The translations under genes were made by a program, and so were the position numbers. Positions 22,555 through 33,302 of a DNA stretch of 64,000 bases are shown in pieces. The stretch comes from Rhizophagus irregularis (Eukaryota; Glomeromycota; Glomeromycetes; Glomerales; Glomeraceae): positions 1,054,001-1,118,000 of the forward strand of contig NC_089440.1 in assembly GCF_026210795.1 (NCBI RefSeq), in the 5' to 3' direction. A model generated the notes under the pieces. It was given only the letters and a program-made list of their open reading frames with translations, made no database searches and had not been told where the DNA came from. The stretch's first letter is position 1. Each line of letters opens with the position of its first letter.

Positions 22555-25500
22555 ATGATGAACGATAATATAGATTATGATACCTTTGTGCGAAATCCCC
22601 CCAACTCCGTTGATTTTAGTGATATTTTTAATGATCCTTTATCTGATACTTTATTTTCTTCCTCTTCCTCTACTTCCCCCATCCCCAATTCTTTTAACAT
22701 TCTTCTTTTAATGTTAATGGTCTTAAAACTCCTGGTCAAGGTTCCTTTAAAATGGACCAAATTTCTTCTTTCTTTTTACAAAATCACGTTTCCTTTGGCG
22801 GTATCGTTGATACACACCTATCACCTAAACAAATGAAATTTTTGTCTAAACGAGTTTGTGATTATACTTCTTTTCATTCTGATTTGGACTCCACCAAACA
22901 CGGCCGCTCTTCTGGTGGTGTTTCTTTATTCATACATAACTCTTTAGCCACTCATGTCCAATTTTATCAATCCCATTCCTCCCGTATTCTTTCTGTAGAC
23001 TTGTTTTTTAAAGGCAATGTTAAATTGCGTATATTTGTCGTCTACATTCCCCCTACAAATAATCTTGTTCTTCGTTACGAAGTCATTGATCAATTAATTT
23101 CTTTAATTTCCCAAACTTCTTCACAAAATTTTCACCATGCTATTTGCGGTGATTTTAATATGAATCTGGAGAAATATTACCCTATTTTTTTGCATCAACC
23201 TCAGGTTGCTGCTAAACGAATTCACAAACTATTCCATTATTTGCTTTCCCATAATTATGAGGATTGCACCCCCCTTAACCTATCTGGTACATTGGGTACT
23301 TATCACCATTTGGACACTATTACTCGTATTGACTTTGTTTGGTCTTATCCACTTCTTCGCCAATATATGTTAACAGCTTCTATTTTTGATTCTCATGATT
23401 TACACATTTCTGACCATAACCCTATTATTACCTATTTTGATGCTTCATTATTATCAGATGCTATTAAATCTGCACGAGCTCGTCAACTTGGTCGTAATAC
23501 TCGACGTGTTTTCAAATATGATTCCATTTCTATTGATCAGTGGACTGCTTTTGCTGATAATTTGGATAAATTATGTCCAATTGATCCACTTATTTTTGAC
23601 GCTTGGCCTCTCAATCAGAAGTGTGAATATCTCCATTCTAGGATTATCAAAGCTGCTAATTCCACTTTACCTTCAGTTACTGTGGGCAATACTTATATTC
23701 CAAAGAAGCCTAAAGACTTGGAAAGTTTATGCCAGTCCTATAGATTTTTGTCTAAAGTGGCTAAAACTATCCGTTCTCTTCATAAGACCCCTATCTCATA
23801 CTCTATGCATTATGAGACTAAGTGGTCTTCATATTATATACGTCTTAATAATATTTTATCCTTTTATAAACAAACTTTTGTTACACCTATTACTTTTCCT
23901 CCTTTTCTTCGAGATGCAAGAATTGATGATTTTGCCAATTTACTTCAAACCCTAGAAATAATGACTTTGCTTTTGCGAAGTCTTCTTTTGCTTAAAGAAA
24001 AAGAATTTCAAGCCTCTTCTATTCAGGCTAAAATTGATGCTCGGAATGATAACTTTACCAATGATATTTCCACTTTTATTGAATCTGCTTTGTCACGAAC
24101 CAGACGACGAATTGTTCTTGATCGTGTCTTTATTGATCATCTAACACACCCTACTCTTTTAACTTCTCCAGATGCTATTGATCAAGAAGTTATTGAACAT
24201 TTTCAAAACTTTGTTCCAATTACTTCTACTCCTTCTTCTTTCATACAGGATTTGCCTGAACGATGGTCTAATACTTATGCACCACTTGCTGATGTTTCTT
24301 CAGCTATTTTTGATTCACTAATGGATCCTCCTACCCTTGATGAATGGTCCTCGACAATTTCCTTTATGCCTAACGATAAAGCCCAGGTCCTTCTATGATC
24401 TCGTACGAGATGTTAAAACACCTAGGTCCTTCTGCTTCTGCTCTACTTTTCAGCTTAATTTGCGCCTGTTTATCAGATGCGAATATCCCTGACTTATGGA
24501 GACAAGCTACTGTCTTTCCTATTCCCAAACCGCATGAATGGAAGTGCCAACTCAAAAACACTCATCCTATTACTTTATTGGAGGTGATTCGCAAGGCTTT
24601 GGTTAAGCTCTTTTACAATCGTCTCGCTCCTTTGCTCGCCTCCCACCATGTTCTTCAAGGTGGTAATTTCGCAGGTTTACCTAGAAGTTCCTGTCGTGAT
24701 CCTATTATTACTCTGGAATTCATTATCCATGATTCGGTAGTTGTTAAACAACCCTTATGGATTCTCTCTCAAGACATTTCAAAAGCATTTGACTCTGTAG
24801 ATTTATCTATGTTGCGTTTTGCTCTTCAACGTTTACGGTTGCCTCAACATGCAATTCAATTCTTACTCTCTTTATTTATGTCACGTTCTAACCGTGTCAT
24901 TACTGCACATGGCCCCACTCCACCATATAGAGTTAGAATTGGTATAGACCAAGGTGAAGTTATCTCTCCGCTTTTATGGATTATTTATTTAGACCCTCTA
25001 CTCACAGTTCTCAAAAATGAGAAGAAAGACCCTTATCGTTTAGTTTCTCCAATAGCTTCCTGTACTGTCTCATCAGCTTCTTGTTCTCTTGACGCTTTAG
25101 ACATTAATAATTTGGTGTTTATGGATGATTCTACTTTGATCTCTTCTTCTAAAGAAGGAATGGAACATATGTTGTCTATTACTGAAGAATTTTATTGTTT
25201 AAACAATACCTCAGCCAACCATAACAAATATGTTTTAGCCACTAATGCAGTTGCTGCTTCTCGAGATTTGTCTCCTATAGCCTTTAATTTATTGACTTCG
25301 TCACTCAACTCTACAACCAACATTACTGTTACTCCTATCCCTATGTCCTCATCCTTCCGTTTTCTGGGAGTTTGGTTTAATATTAATGGCTCTAGGAATT
25401 TCATCTGGCAACAACTTAAACGAGAATGTAATTCTTTCTCTGCAATTCTTCGCCTTGCGAAACTGACTGTTCAACAAGTGGTGTATCTTTATAATACTAT

Positions 25501-26020
25501 TTTGATTCCGAAATTGGATTATCGAATGCAAGTCACCCATTTATCTGAGGCTGAATGCTCCACTATTACTTCTTCAGTTCGTGCCTTAGTTAAACACAAG
25601 GCCAAATTATCACGCTCTGTTCCTAATGTGGTGTTATATTTAACACATGCTTTGGGTTTGATCAATTTATTTTCATTTCAACAACAAAGTCATTTTACTA
25701 ATTTATTTTTGTTAGCAAATTCTTCTTCTGTTTTTATGAAATCACTTTTTAATTATAGGTTGCGATTTATTCAATTTTATTGTTTAATTCCTATTTCTCC
25801 TTTGATGGTTTTGGATTGGACTTGTTGGTCTTCTCTTTTAATTTTTAAACAAGATTATATCACTAATACTTTAGCCTCATTACTCTCGACTCCCTTCCGT
25901 TTGTCACGTGCTGATTTATCGTCTGTGCCTGATTTAACCTACCCCAATGGCCATACTCCCATTTATCAATGTCTTTCTTTGGATGTATTTAAAGCCAACT
26001 TAACAAGACTTTGAAAACGT
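22555..26020 (+). pseudogene. LINE ORF2, 5' part: endonuclease and reverse transcriptase
   Basis: The start MMNDNIDYDTFV is in a different frame from the endonuclease; the shift lies near 22698. The APE endonuclease is 22752-23440: GIVDTHL, HGRSSGGVSLFIHNS, HAICGDFNMN and HISDHNPII carry the family's catalytic motifs. A one-base loss in the C run near 24385 shifts frame before ..SMISYEMLKHLGPS. The reverse transcriptase follows: PLWILSQDISKAFDSVD (motif A), IGIDQGEVISPLLW (B), LVFMDDSTLIS (catalytic DD, C) and FRFLGVWFNING (D). TGA at 26012-26014 stops this frame 6 bases before the LTR insertion. The frame resumes at 38737 on the other side. Confidence 0.85.
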
Positions 26021-27400
26021 TGTAGCCATAGATACTGAAGTAATCGCATAATATGGAGGAATAATATGGAATAAAAGATCAAACGATAGAAAGTCACATG
26101 ATTGGATAAAATTAACCGGAAAGGATAAACTTTTAGGAGAAGGAATGATCTACATGATGTAATGTTTATTAAATGATTAACGGAGAACCAATAGATCAAG
26201 TGGGGAGTTGATCGATGTGGCTTGGCAACCAGTTTATCAAGTTCAACAATAGGAACAATTAGGAGGAGTAATCATAAGCCACAAATGATAAATCATATAA
26301 AAAGGAAGGATAGCGAATTAAAGGAACAAAAAAAAATAGGAACATGTAAAATATTGATGAACTGCAGCCGCAGTAGAAGAATAGCTGACGAGACGCAGTA
26401 GAAAAGATAACACAGCCACAAAAGATGGATCTTTATGATATAATATTTGAAAGATTATTTTATTTTAAAGAAGAGATAGCACAGCCACAAAAGATGGATC
26501 TTTACGATATAATATTTGAAAGATTATTTTATTTTAAAGAAAAGATAGCACAGCCACAAAAGATGGATCTTTACGATATAATATTTGAAAGATTATTTTA
26601 TTTTAAAGAAAAGATAGCACAGCCACAAAAGATGGATCTTTACGATATAATATTTGAAAGATTATTTTATTTTAAAGAAAAGATAGCACAGCCACAAAAG
26701 AGGGATTATATCTTTACGACATAATATGCGAAAGATTATTTTAAAGAAAAGATAGCATATTAAAATAGTATAACATATTAGAAAAGATAACATATAAAAT
26801 AGCATATAAGATAGCGCATAAAAGATAACATATAAAATATTAGAAAGAAATAAGAAGTAGGAAAAGAAAGAATAAGAAAGTTGGTTTAAATAGGAGCGGA
26901 ATGGGAAGTGAATTCCACAGTCGTCAGATACGATGTAAAACTTTAAGTAAATTAGTTAATTGTGAATTTTATGAAGAATAAATAAAATACCCTTTGATAT
27001 GAAAATAAATTGTTTCGATTGTTTTTGTTACTATTTTCTTATGATGAAAAAGTAATTTTGTTTAATTAATTGTTAGTAAAGCGTAATGTTATTTTAAAGG
27101 TAATAGGTTCGCCCTAAACTTTACTGTAATGTTCGCTTAATTAATTTTAATTGGACAAATTCATGGTGAATTTAATGTCATAACAAGAATTATGAAATGA
27201 ATAAAATATAAACTTTTGTAAAGAGAACTATCGTATTTTGAAAGAAGATAATGGATGAAATATCGTGGCGAGAGCTATCGCAATTTGAAAGTTAAGTAGT
27301 AATAAAACTAAACCAAGCAAGAATATTAATGTTTCGTGGAGAACGTATATACGTTAAAGCAGGGAAGTTTGTTTACCGCTGGGTGGCAGACGGGGTGACA
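26021..27400 (+). repeat. 5' LTR
   Basis: TG..CA ends. A TATA-like CATATAAAAAGG lies near 26287-26298, and AATAAATAAAATA near 26975-26988 could serve in polyadenylation; both are inference. Four tandem 69-bp units lie inside (listed separately). It is nearly identical to 37352-38732. Confidence 0.92.
26410..26705 (+). repeat. Four 69-bp tandem repeats in the 5' LTR
   Basis: The unit contains CACAGCCACAAAAGATGGAT and ATATTTGAAAGATTATTTTA. Being 23 codons long, the array reads as an open frame of four copies of a peptide starting MDLYDIIFERLFYFKE (26425-26724). An identical array lies in the 3' LTR (37741-38036). I do not call it a gene, since repeats of length divisible by three stay open by default. 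Confidence 0.85.
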
Positions 27401-27470
27401 ATTTGGTGCATGCTCCAAGAAAGGAAATGTCGACTTTGCGTCGACATTTTGACTATCTTCATATAGTCAA
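27401..27470 (+). promoter_or_regulatory. Primer-binding site and two hairpins
   Basis: Three bases after the LTR, TGGTGCATGCTCC starts with TGG, as expected for pairing with a tRNA 3' CCA; the tRNA could not be named. Next come a perfect 10-bp stem (AAATGTCGAC / GTCGACATTT, 27425-27449, 5-base loop) and a 6-bp stem (GACTAT / ATAGTC, 27451-27468). Stem-loops here suit RNA packaging or dimerisation signals; that role is inference. Confidence 0.6.
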
Positions 27471-29132
27471 GTACCTATGCGGTATTAAGAAGGAAACGGT
27501 TAACAACTAAGTGAATTGATCACTCGCGAAGGGAAGGATCGTTCCGATCATGGTACCGACGTGGTATTCCGAAGAATCTGAACTCAGAAAAAGAGGTGTT
27601 AGAATTAAAATATAATATTGGGGAAAAAGGTTGTAAGTACCTGAAAAACTTTAAAATGGGAACGGGCGAAATAGCGATATTGTACACCTACCTTAGGAAT
27701 TATAAAAAGAAGGATGCGGTGATATGATGGAATATAATGAACTCGTTTCAAAATAATAGATTTATTACAGGAAAATCCGGAAAGTATTGTAGTAAGTCAC
27801 AAAAGTTGTTGTCTTTGAAGTTTTCGCGCTAATAATTGTAAAACCGAGAAATTTAGGAAGCCCTCGTAAGATGTGGTATTCTGGGAGGGGCACCATTGTA
27901 TTTTGCAGATGCCAGAAGTTCCTGGGGATACAATGTTGTAATGAAAAGTTGACGAGTAAGCTATAAACTCAAGGGTTACGTGGGAACCTATTACCAAAAC
28001 ACAAGGGTTGCGTGGGAACCTATTTAAAACACAAGGGTTACGTGAGAACCTATTACAAAAACACCGGCTGTGAATATAACTTCTTCAGATGGGAATTGAA
28101 ATAATTGGACTCAGACGTGAGTGGAACATCTCCCTACTGAAAGCATTTTGAAAATGCGTAATTGAATTCACAAGGCAAAAAGAGAAACCATCGTGAGTAT
28201 AACTTCTTCAGATAAAACTGAAAGCATTTAGAGAAATGCGCAATTGAACTCACGAAAAGAAGATGAACGTTATGGAATAATGCGAAATTTAGGAATATTT
28301 GCTGGTCAAATGATAAAATGTGAATAGCAAACCTCGAAACTACTATACTTCATTGTGAAGGTAAAGGCAAGCCGAGTATAGGTTATTAAATTGTAAAAGA
28401 TAATAAATAAGAAGAAACACCGTTAAATAAGTATAAATGCGTGTGTCGCATAAGTGTAAATGCGTGTGTCGCATAAGTGTAAATGCGTGTGTCGCATAAA
28501 GTATAATATGTTGTGTGTCGACATAATGGTGATAATAAGAATTAGTACAAGATTAAACAAAGAAGATATTTTGCATAATATTGAATATATAGATGTAAAG
28601 ATTACATATATAATGAAAAAGAACTAAAAATTCACAAACTTTAGAAGTTATGAGAATTTTGAAGTTCGTGAAATGCGAAAATTACAAATTTTGATGATAA
28701 AAGAAAATTTTGAGGCGCAGTAAAAACTTAGAAAATTTTTGGAATTTTTAGAATGCGCAATAAAAACCTCCGCAGTCTGAGGAGATTGTGGACTTAGAAT
28801 AATTTTTGAATTAATGGCGCAGTAAAATATATACATGAAATTATGAAAGATAAGAATAGCAGAAGAAACTTGTGAAAATCAAAAAAAAGAGGATTTAAAG
28901 ATTGAAAGATTAATATAAGAATATTATGAATAAGTAAAAGATTTAGAAAAAAAAAAAATAAGTTGTGAAATGAATATTCATAATGAAAGAAAGATTATAC
29001 ATTCAATATAGGTAATAGGAAAGGACAATATAGTAAAGGATGGTTAGAAGATCAAAATAGAAGCGATAAAAATGATATATAAGAGAGTGGAATTTCAATT
29101 TGAATTCTGGATGAATATTTATAATAATTTAA
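27471..29132 (+). other. Retrotransposon leader with short repeats
   Basis: The leader runs about 1.7 kb before gag with no long ORF. It contains three copies of ACAAGGGTTACGTGGGAACC-like sequence (27970-28055), a GAAAGCATTT..AATGCG element twice (28140-28245), and three tandem 23-bp units with AAATGCGTGTGTCGCATAAG (28436-28500). The leader is A/G-rich. Confidence 0.6.
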
Positions 29133-32100
29133 TTGGAGTATACGATGGAATGGTACCATCAATGGGAAAGTGAATATAGGACACATAAAGAAGAACATGA
29201 GTTAAGAACGGGAGAATTAGATGAATGTTTAAATTGTGAATTATGTCATCCGATAGGAAATGAACCAATGGTATTCAAGAAATTTTGGGATGCATTATTT
29301 AAATTCGAAGATACAATAATAATATATAATAACGTAACGATCAAGGGAGTAATAGATTTATTAAGTATGGATAATTCAGAAAGAGAAGATACAATACACA
29401 AGGGAAAATGTAGAGACATAATGGATAGAATAACAGAATCAATAAGATATAGGATACAACCAAAAATGAAAGAAAAAGGATTACGGACAATTATACTAGT
29501 AATCGTAAGGGATTATATCGAAAGAAATTTAGAGAATGAAGTATTTGACAGATTAATTGGGAATCCTGAATTAGTAGAACATAAATATATCTTGGAAGGT
29601 TGGGATGTCGAAAGAAGATTTGAGAAATTTTGGCAATGGTATAGAGTCGCATTAGGAGAAATTAGAGCTGTAAAAGCAGAAGTAGGAGCAATAGAGAAGT
29701 TCAAAGAATTATTATATGAAGAAGAAAAAATAGCGGAAAGTGAAGAAAAAGTGAAGGAATTAATGCGAGGAATAATATATGAAAATATAGAAATAGATAA
29801 TGTTCAAGAACATCATAAGAATATGATACAAAAGATAATAAGAATATTTATAGACACTAGGGGCTTTACAAAAGAACCAGAGGATTCAGAGAGTGAAGGT
29901 AGTCCAGCGAGTTACGAATTAGAAAATAGTTCTGAGGAAGAATTAGAGATAATAATAGGAGACAAATCATGGAAATTTAGTGAATTAAAGAGAAGGACAA
30001 GTTCTATAGATGAAGATCAATTGAGATACATTTGGAAGATAGGAATAAAGTTGATGATAGAAATGGATATATTGGTAACGAAAATATTTATAGATAAAGT
30101 CCAAGAGGTAGAGGAAATGGATGAAAGGGAAAAAGAATTGGAGATGAGAGAATGGTTAGAAAAAGAAACAGTAATATGTAAAAGATGTGGTATTAGGAGA
30201 TTCGAAATGGACAGAACAGATAATGAATGTGGGGAATGTATTAAAGAAATGCAGAAAGATGAACAAGATGAGTTAGCAGAATTAAAAGATGATTTAGAAA
30301 AATTGGGATACGAAATAGATGTATCAGAAATTCAAAGGATAAAAAGTTTTGGAGTAAATAATCGAATAATAATAACTAAAGAATTTGTGGAAGAATATAT
30401 GGAAATGATAAATTTGGAAGATAAAGAATTAAGAAAAGAGATTCATAAGTGGTTAAATGAGAGTACAACTTGGTGTGAAAGATGCGAAATAAGATGGATG
30501 AATGATATGTTTAGATTAGGAGGAACTGTATGCAGAGATTGTGAAGAAGAAGATATTAATGAAATTGATGATCGGGTAAAAAGATTACAGAAGATTTTTG
30601 AGGATATTGGAATAATGATAATTGAAGAGGAATTGTTAAGATTAACTAGTATGGGATATACAGATGGAGAAATTTTAGATAAAGAATTCATTGAAATCTT
30701 TCAAGAAAATAAGAATGAGTCGGAAAAAGAATTGAAGAAAAAGTTAGATAAGTTGTTGAAAGAACAAGCAGGAGTAATGGATAGTGAAGAAAGTGGTGAA
30801 AAGAGTGATAATGAAGAATCAGAAGAAGACAATACGGATAATTCAGAAAAGATTGGAGAAATATTAAGTCCGGATGAAATATGGGACGGAAGTGATGAAG
30901 ATTTTGAAGAAGAAGAATCTGAAAATGAAATCGAAAATGTTATAAATACAGGAGGTTTTGGTCTGAATCAAAATTCAGATTCGAATAGTTCATTAAATTT
31001 TAAAAATTCTGACACAGAAAGTGAAATATCTGATTACAATTTACAAGAATTATTTCAAGAGAATATAGTAAATATGGCAAATGAAGCACAAATAAGAAGA
31101 ATAATGGAGAATGCTATGGGATTGGCACCAAATGCATTAGATAATGCGTTAGGAGCAGGACAGACTTTGGCGGATAGGATTCAGACTGCAGGAATGGGGG
31201 GAATAGTAGGTATGCCAACTTTTAGTGGAAAAGAGGATGAAGATATTAATGATTGGATTAGACAATTTGAGATAGCATTTACAGTAAGTGGACGACCAGA
31301 AGGAAATGTTGGAGGAGGTGTATGTAGACAAAATAAGGCAAACATAGCTATAACTTGTTTAAGAGGAATTGCATTACAATGGTATAATGAGGAAAAAGAA
31401 AGGGTAGCAGCTAATTTAGTGAATTGGTGTGACCATAATGAGGACAGGAATTTAAAAAGAAGATTAATCGACAGATTTACTAGGAATGATGTTCAAAGAA
31501 GAAAGATGTTAGAATTAACAAGAATTAGACAGGGAACAAATGAAAGTGTTGAGGAATATACTAGAAGATTTAGGTCAATATTAAGAGTTGCAACTAGAGG
31601 TCATGCGTTAGATGATTTATATCAAGTGAATTATTTTATTCAAGGGTTAGATGCTATGCTAGGTTATCATGTTAGGAGAAGTAATCCGACGAATCTGAAT
31701 GATGCAGTTAACGAAGCAAAAAGAGAAGAGGAAGCGAAGGATGAGTTGTTAATGAAAACAACGGGGTTAGATATGAAACGAGTAGGACAAGAGAAAAACA
31801 TGGAAGAAATTTTGAAAGAAGAGACAAATGAATATAAAGGAATGAATCCAATTGCGAAAGAATTACAAAAAAAAGAAGTTAAAAGTGAGGAATGGGATGA
31901 GTTAATTAATGGAATGAAAAGGTTGGAAGCACATGTAATGCAAAGAAATGAAGCGTATGTAATGCAAAGGAATAGGAATGATAGGAGACCGATCGGAAAT
32001 AATAATGTCCAAAGAAATAATATGAACTGGGATAGAATGACTTGCTATACATGTGGAAGAAAAGGACATACTTCTAGAGTTTGTAGGGAAGGTCAAAGAA

Positions 32101-32696
32101 GATCATATGGAGGAAATAATAAAGGGTCATATAGCCAAAATAATCAAGTTAATTACCTTGATGAAGAATATTATGGTGAAGGATATAATGTGTATAATAT
32201 GGAATATAATGATGAATATGATGGATATAATGAGGGTGGTGGATATGATAACTATAATAATGGATTCGATGGATACGAAGTGAATAACTATGAAGATGAG
32301 GAGAGATATGATATGTTCCCAGTACCACCTAGAAAGAGTGAAAGAAATAAAGACAAGGTTATGAACGATGAAAGAGATAGAAGAAGAAATGCACAATGGC
32401 AAGGACAACAGCAAAAAGCACAGGAGAATAATAAGAGGGGTTTTACAAAAGAACAATTACAGAAAGGATATGAAACTAGAAAGAATAATAATAGGTGTCA
32501 CAATTGTGGACAACAAGGACATTTTGCTAGAGAATGTACAAACGAGAAAGTGAAGTTAAATCGAAATATACCAAATGTTGGAGATTTTGATCCATTTGAA
32601 CAATTTGTAAATTCAAGCGTACCAATTAATTGGGGACAAATGATGAATGAAAGACCAGAAGTAAGGAAGAAATTATTAAATGGTTTGAGATATTGA
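29133..32696 (+). CDS. gag: Gag polyprotein with long N-terminal extension
   Basis: 1187 residues from MEYTMEWYHQWESEY. The capsid-like gag core starts near residue 700 (DWIRQFEIAFTVSG, then LRGIALQWYNEEKE and TNESVEEYTRRFRSILRVA). Two CCHC zinc knuckles that bind genomic RNA follow at about 970 (CYTCGRKGHTSRVC) and 1121 (CHNCGQQGHFAREC). The first ~650 residues are unusual for gag. They are acidic and contain paired CxxC motifs near 32, 349-371 (CKRCG..CGEC) and 448-470 (CERC..CRDC). The last two sit in repeated ~100-residue units, so they are probably zinc-ribbon-like. The N-terminal Met is the first long-frame ATG. The frame ends at TGA 32694-32696, and the same frame reopens as protease. 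Confidence 0.9.
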   Translation: MEYTMEWYHQWESEYRTHKEEHELRTGELDECLNCELCHPIGNEPMVFKKFWDALFKFEDTIIIYNNVTIKGVIDLLSMDNSEREDTIHKGKCRDIMDRITESIRYRIQPKMKEKGLRTIILVIVRDYIERNLENEVFDRLIGNPELVEHKYILEGWDVERRFEKFWQWYRVALGEIRAVKAEVGAIEKFKELLYEEEKIAESEEKVKELMRGIIYENIEIDNVQEHHKNMIQKIIRIFIDTRGFTKEPEDSESEGSPASYELENSSEEELEIIIGDKSWKFSELKRRTSSIDEDQLRYIWKIGIKLMIEMDILVTKIFIDKVQEVEEMDEREKELEMREWLEKETVICKRCGIRRFEMDRTDNECGECIKEMQKDEQDELAELKDDLEKLGYEIDVSEIQRIKSFGVNNRIIITKEFVEEYMEMINLEDKELRKEIHKWLNESTTWCERCEIRWMNDMFRLGGTVCRDCEEEDINEIDDRVKRLQKIFEDIGIMIIEEELLRLTSMGYTDGEILDKEFIEIFQENKNESEKELKKKLDKLLKEQAGVMDSEESGEKSDNEESEEDNTDNSEKIGEILSPDEIWDGSDEDFEEEESENEIENVINTGGFGLNQNSDSNSSLNFKNSDTESEISDYNLQELFQENIVNMANEAQIRRIMENAMGLAPNALDNALGAGQTLADRIQTAGMGGIVGMPTFSGKEDEDINDWIRQFEIAFTVSGRPEGNVGGGVCRQNKANIAITCLRGIALQWYNEEKERVAANLVNWCDHNEDRNLKRRLIDRFTRNDVQRRKMLELTRIRQGTNESVEEYTRRFRSILRVATRGHALDDLYQVNYFIQGLDAMLGYHVRRSNPTNLNDAVNEAKREEEAKDELLMKTTGLDMKRVGQEKNMEEILKEETNEYKGMNPIAKELQKKEVKSEEWDELINGMKRLEAHVMQRNEAYVMQRNRNDRRPIGNNNVQRNNMNWDRMTCYTCGRKGHTSRVCREGQRRSYGGNNKGSYSQNNQVNYLDEEYYGEGYNVYNMEYNDEYDGYNEGGGYDNYNNGFDGYEVNNYEDEERYDMFPVPPRKSERNKDKVMNDERDRRRNAQWQGQQQKAQENNKRGFTKEQLQKGYETRKNNNRCHNCGQQGHFARECTNEKVKLNRNIPNVGDFDPFEQFVNSSVPINWGQMMNERPEVRKKLLNGLRY

Positions 32697-32699
32697 CTA
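32694..32699 (+). promoter_or_regulatory. Candidate stop-codon readthrough site (TGA CTA)
   Basis: Gag ends TAT TGA CTA C. The protease frame continues in the same frame with no other stop, and protease lacks a suitable ATG before its active site. UGA followed by CUA is an established leaky context in some viral and cellular mRNAs, and gammaretroviruses use in-frame readthrough between gag and pol. Confidence 0.6.
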
Positions 32700-33302
32700 C
32701 ACTCGGGGGAATTGAAGAATATTAATCAGAAAGAAGAAAAATCACAAGCAACAAGATGTAATATAATAATTGAAGGAAAAATGATTAGAGCATTAGTTGA
32801 TACAGGAGCAGGACCTTCAGTAATAACGAATGAACTGAGAAAAGAATTAAATATACCAATAACGAAGGAAAGTAATGTCGTATTAACAATAGCAGATGGA
32901 AATAACATAGCTTCATTAGGAAGAGTGGAAATTAGAATAGAAATTGATGAAAATTTAGAAATACCTTTAGAGTTCAAAGTAATTGACTCGGGAAGAAAAG
33001 ATTTGATATTAGGAACTGATTTATTAAGATATGGGATAATAAATATGAAAGAAGGTCTGTTAACAATAGAATGGGATAATGGAATATATGAAATACCAAT
33101 TGATTTTAGAGGAAAGAAAAATGTTGAATTTGAGGAGTCAGGGAATAGGGGTGAATTTAATGGAGATCCAGAGAATATAGATGATATAGATGGCAATTCT
33201 AGTGAAGAGTCAGAGGTTGAAGATGAATATGAGGAGATGGAAAAAGAAGAGTTATTATCGATTGTAAAAACTGATAGAGAAAAGAGGGATGAGGAAAAAT
33301 GA
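32697..33302 (+). CDS. Aspartic protease of the LTR retrotransposon
   Basis: About 200 residues in frame with gag beyond the TGA. The active-site motif ALVDTGAGPSVIT and the downstream hydrophobic flap/ILGTD motif (KDLILGTDLLRYGI) identify a retropepsin-type enzyme, which dimerises to cut the polyproteins. The only early Met, MIRALVDTGAG, would begin too close to the catalytic Asp, so expression by readthrough from gag is likely. The C-terminal third is acidic (SSEESEVEDEYEEMEKEE). Its TGA overlaps the pol start as ATGA. Confidence 0.85.
   Translation, partial: LHSGELKNINQKEEKSQATRCNIIIEGKMIRALVDTGAGPSVITNELRKELNIPITKESNVVLTIADGNNIASLGRVEIRIEIDENLEIPLEFKVIDSGRKDLILGTDLLRYGIINMKEGLLTIEWDNGIYEIPIDFRGKKNVEFEESGNRGEFNGDPENIDDIDGNSSEESEVEDEYEEMEKEELLSIVKTDREKRDEEK

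Noticed and set aside
26018-26199. Minus-strand ORFs across the LTR/LINE boundary and LTR 3' region
   Set aside because: They are shadows across element junctions, repeated in both LTRs, with no domain.
26425-26724. Open frame in the LTR as a gene
   Set aside because: It consists only of 69-bp repeats, which stay open trivially, and is duplicated exactly in the other LTR.
27401-27416. Initiator-Met tRNA primer site
   Set aside because: The sequence TGGTGCATGCTCC does not match the usual initiator complement TGGTAGC.., so no tRNA was named.
33290-33302. Canonical -1 slippery heptamer between protease and pol
   Set aside because: The run GGAAAAAT does not fit XXXYYYZ in the protease frame; the ATGA overlap is a better explanation.
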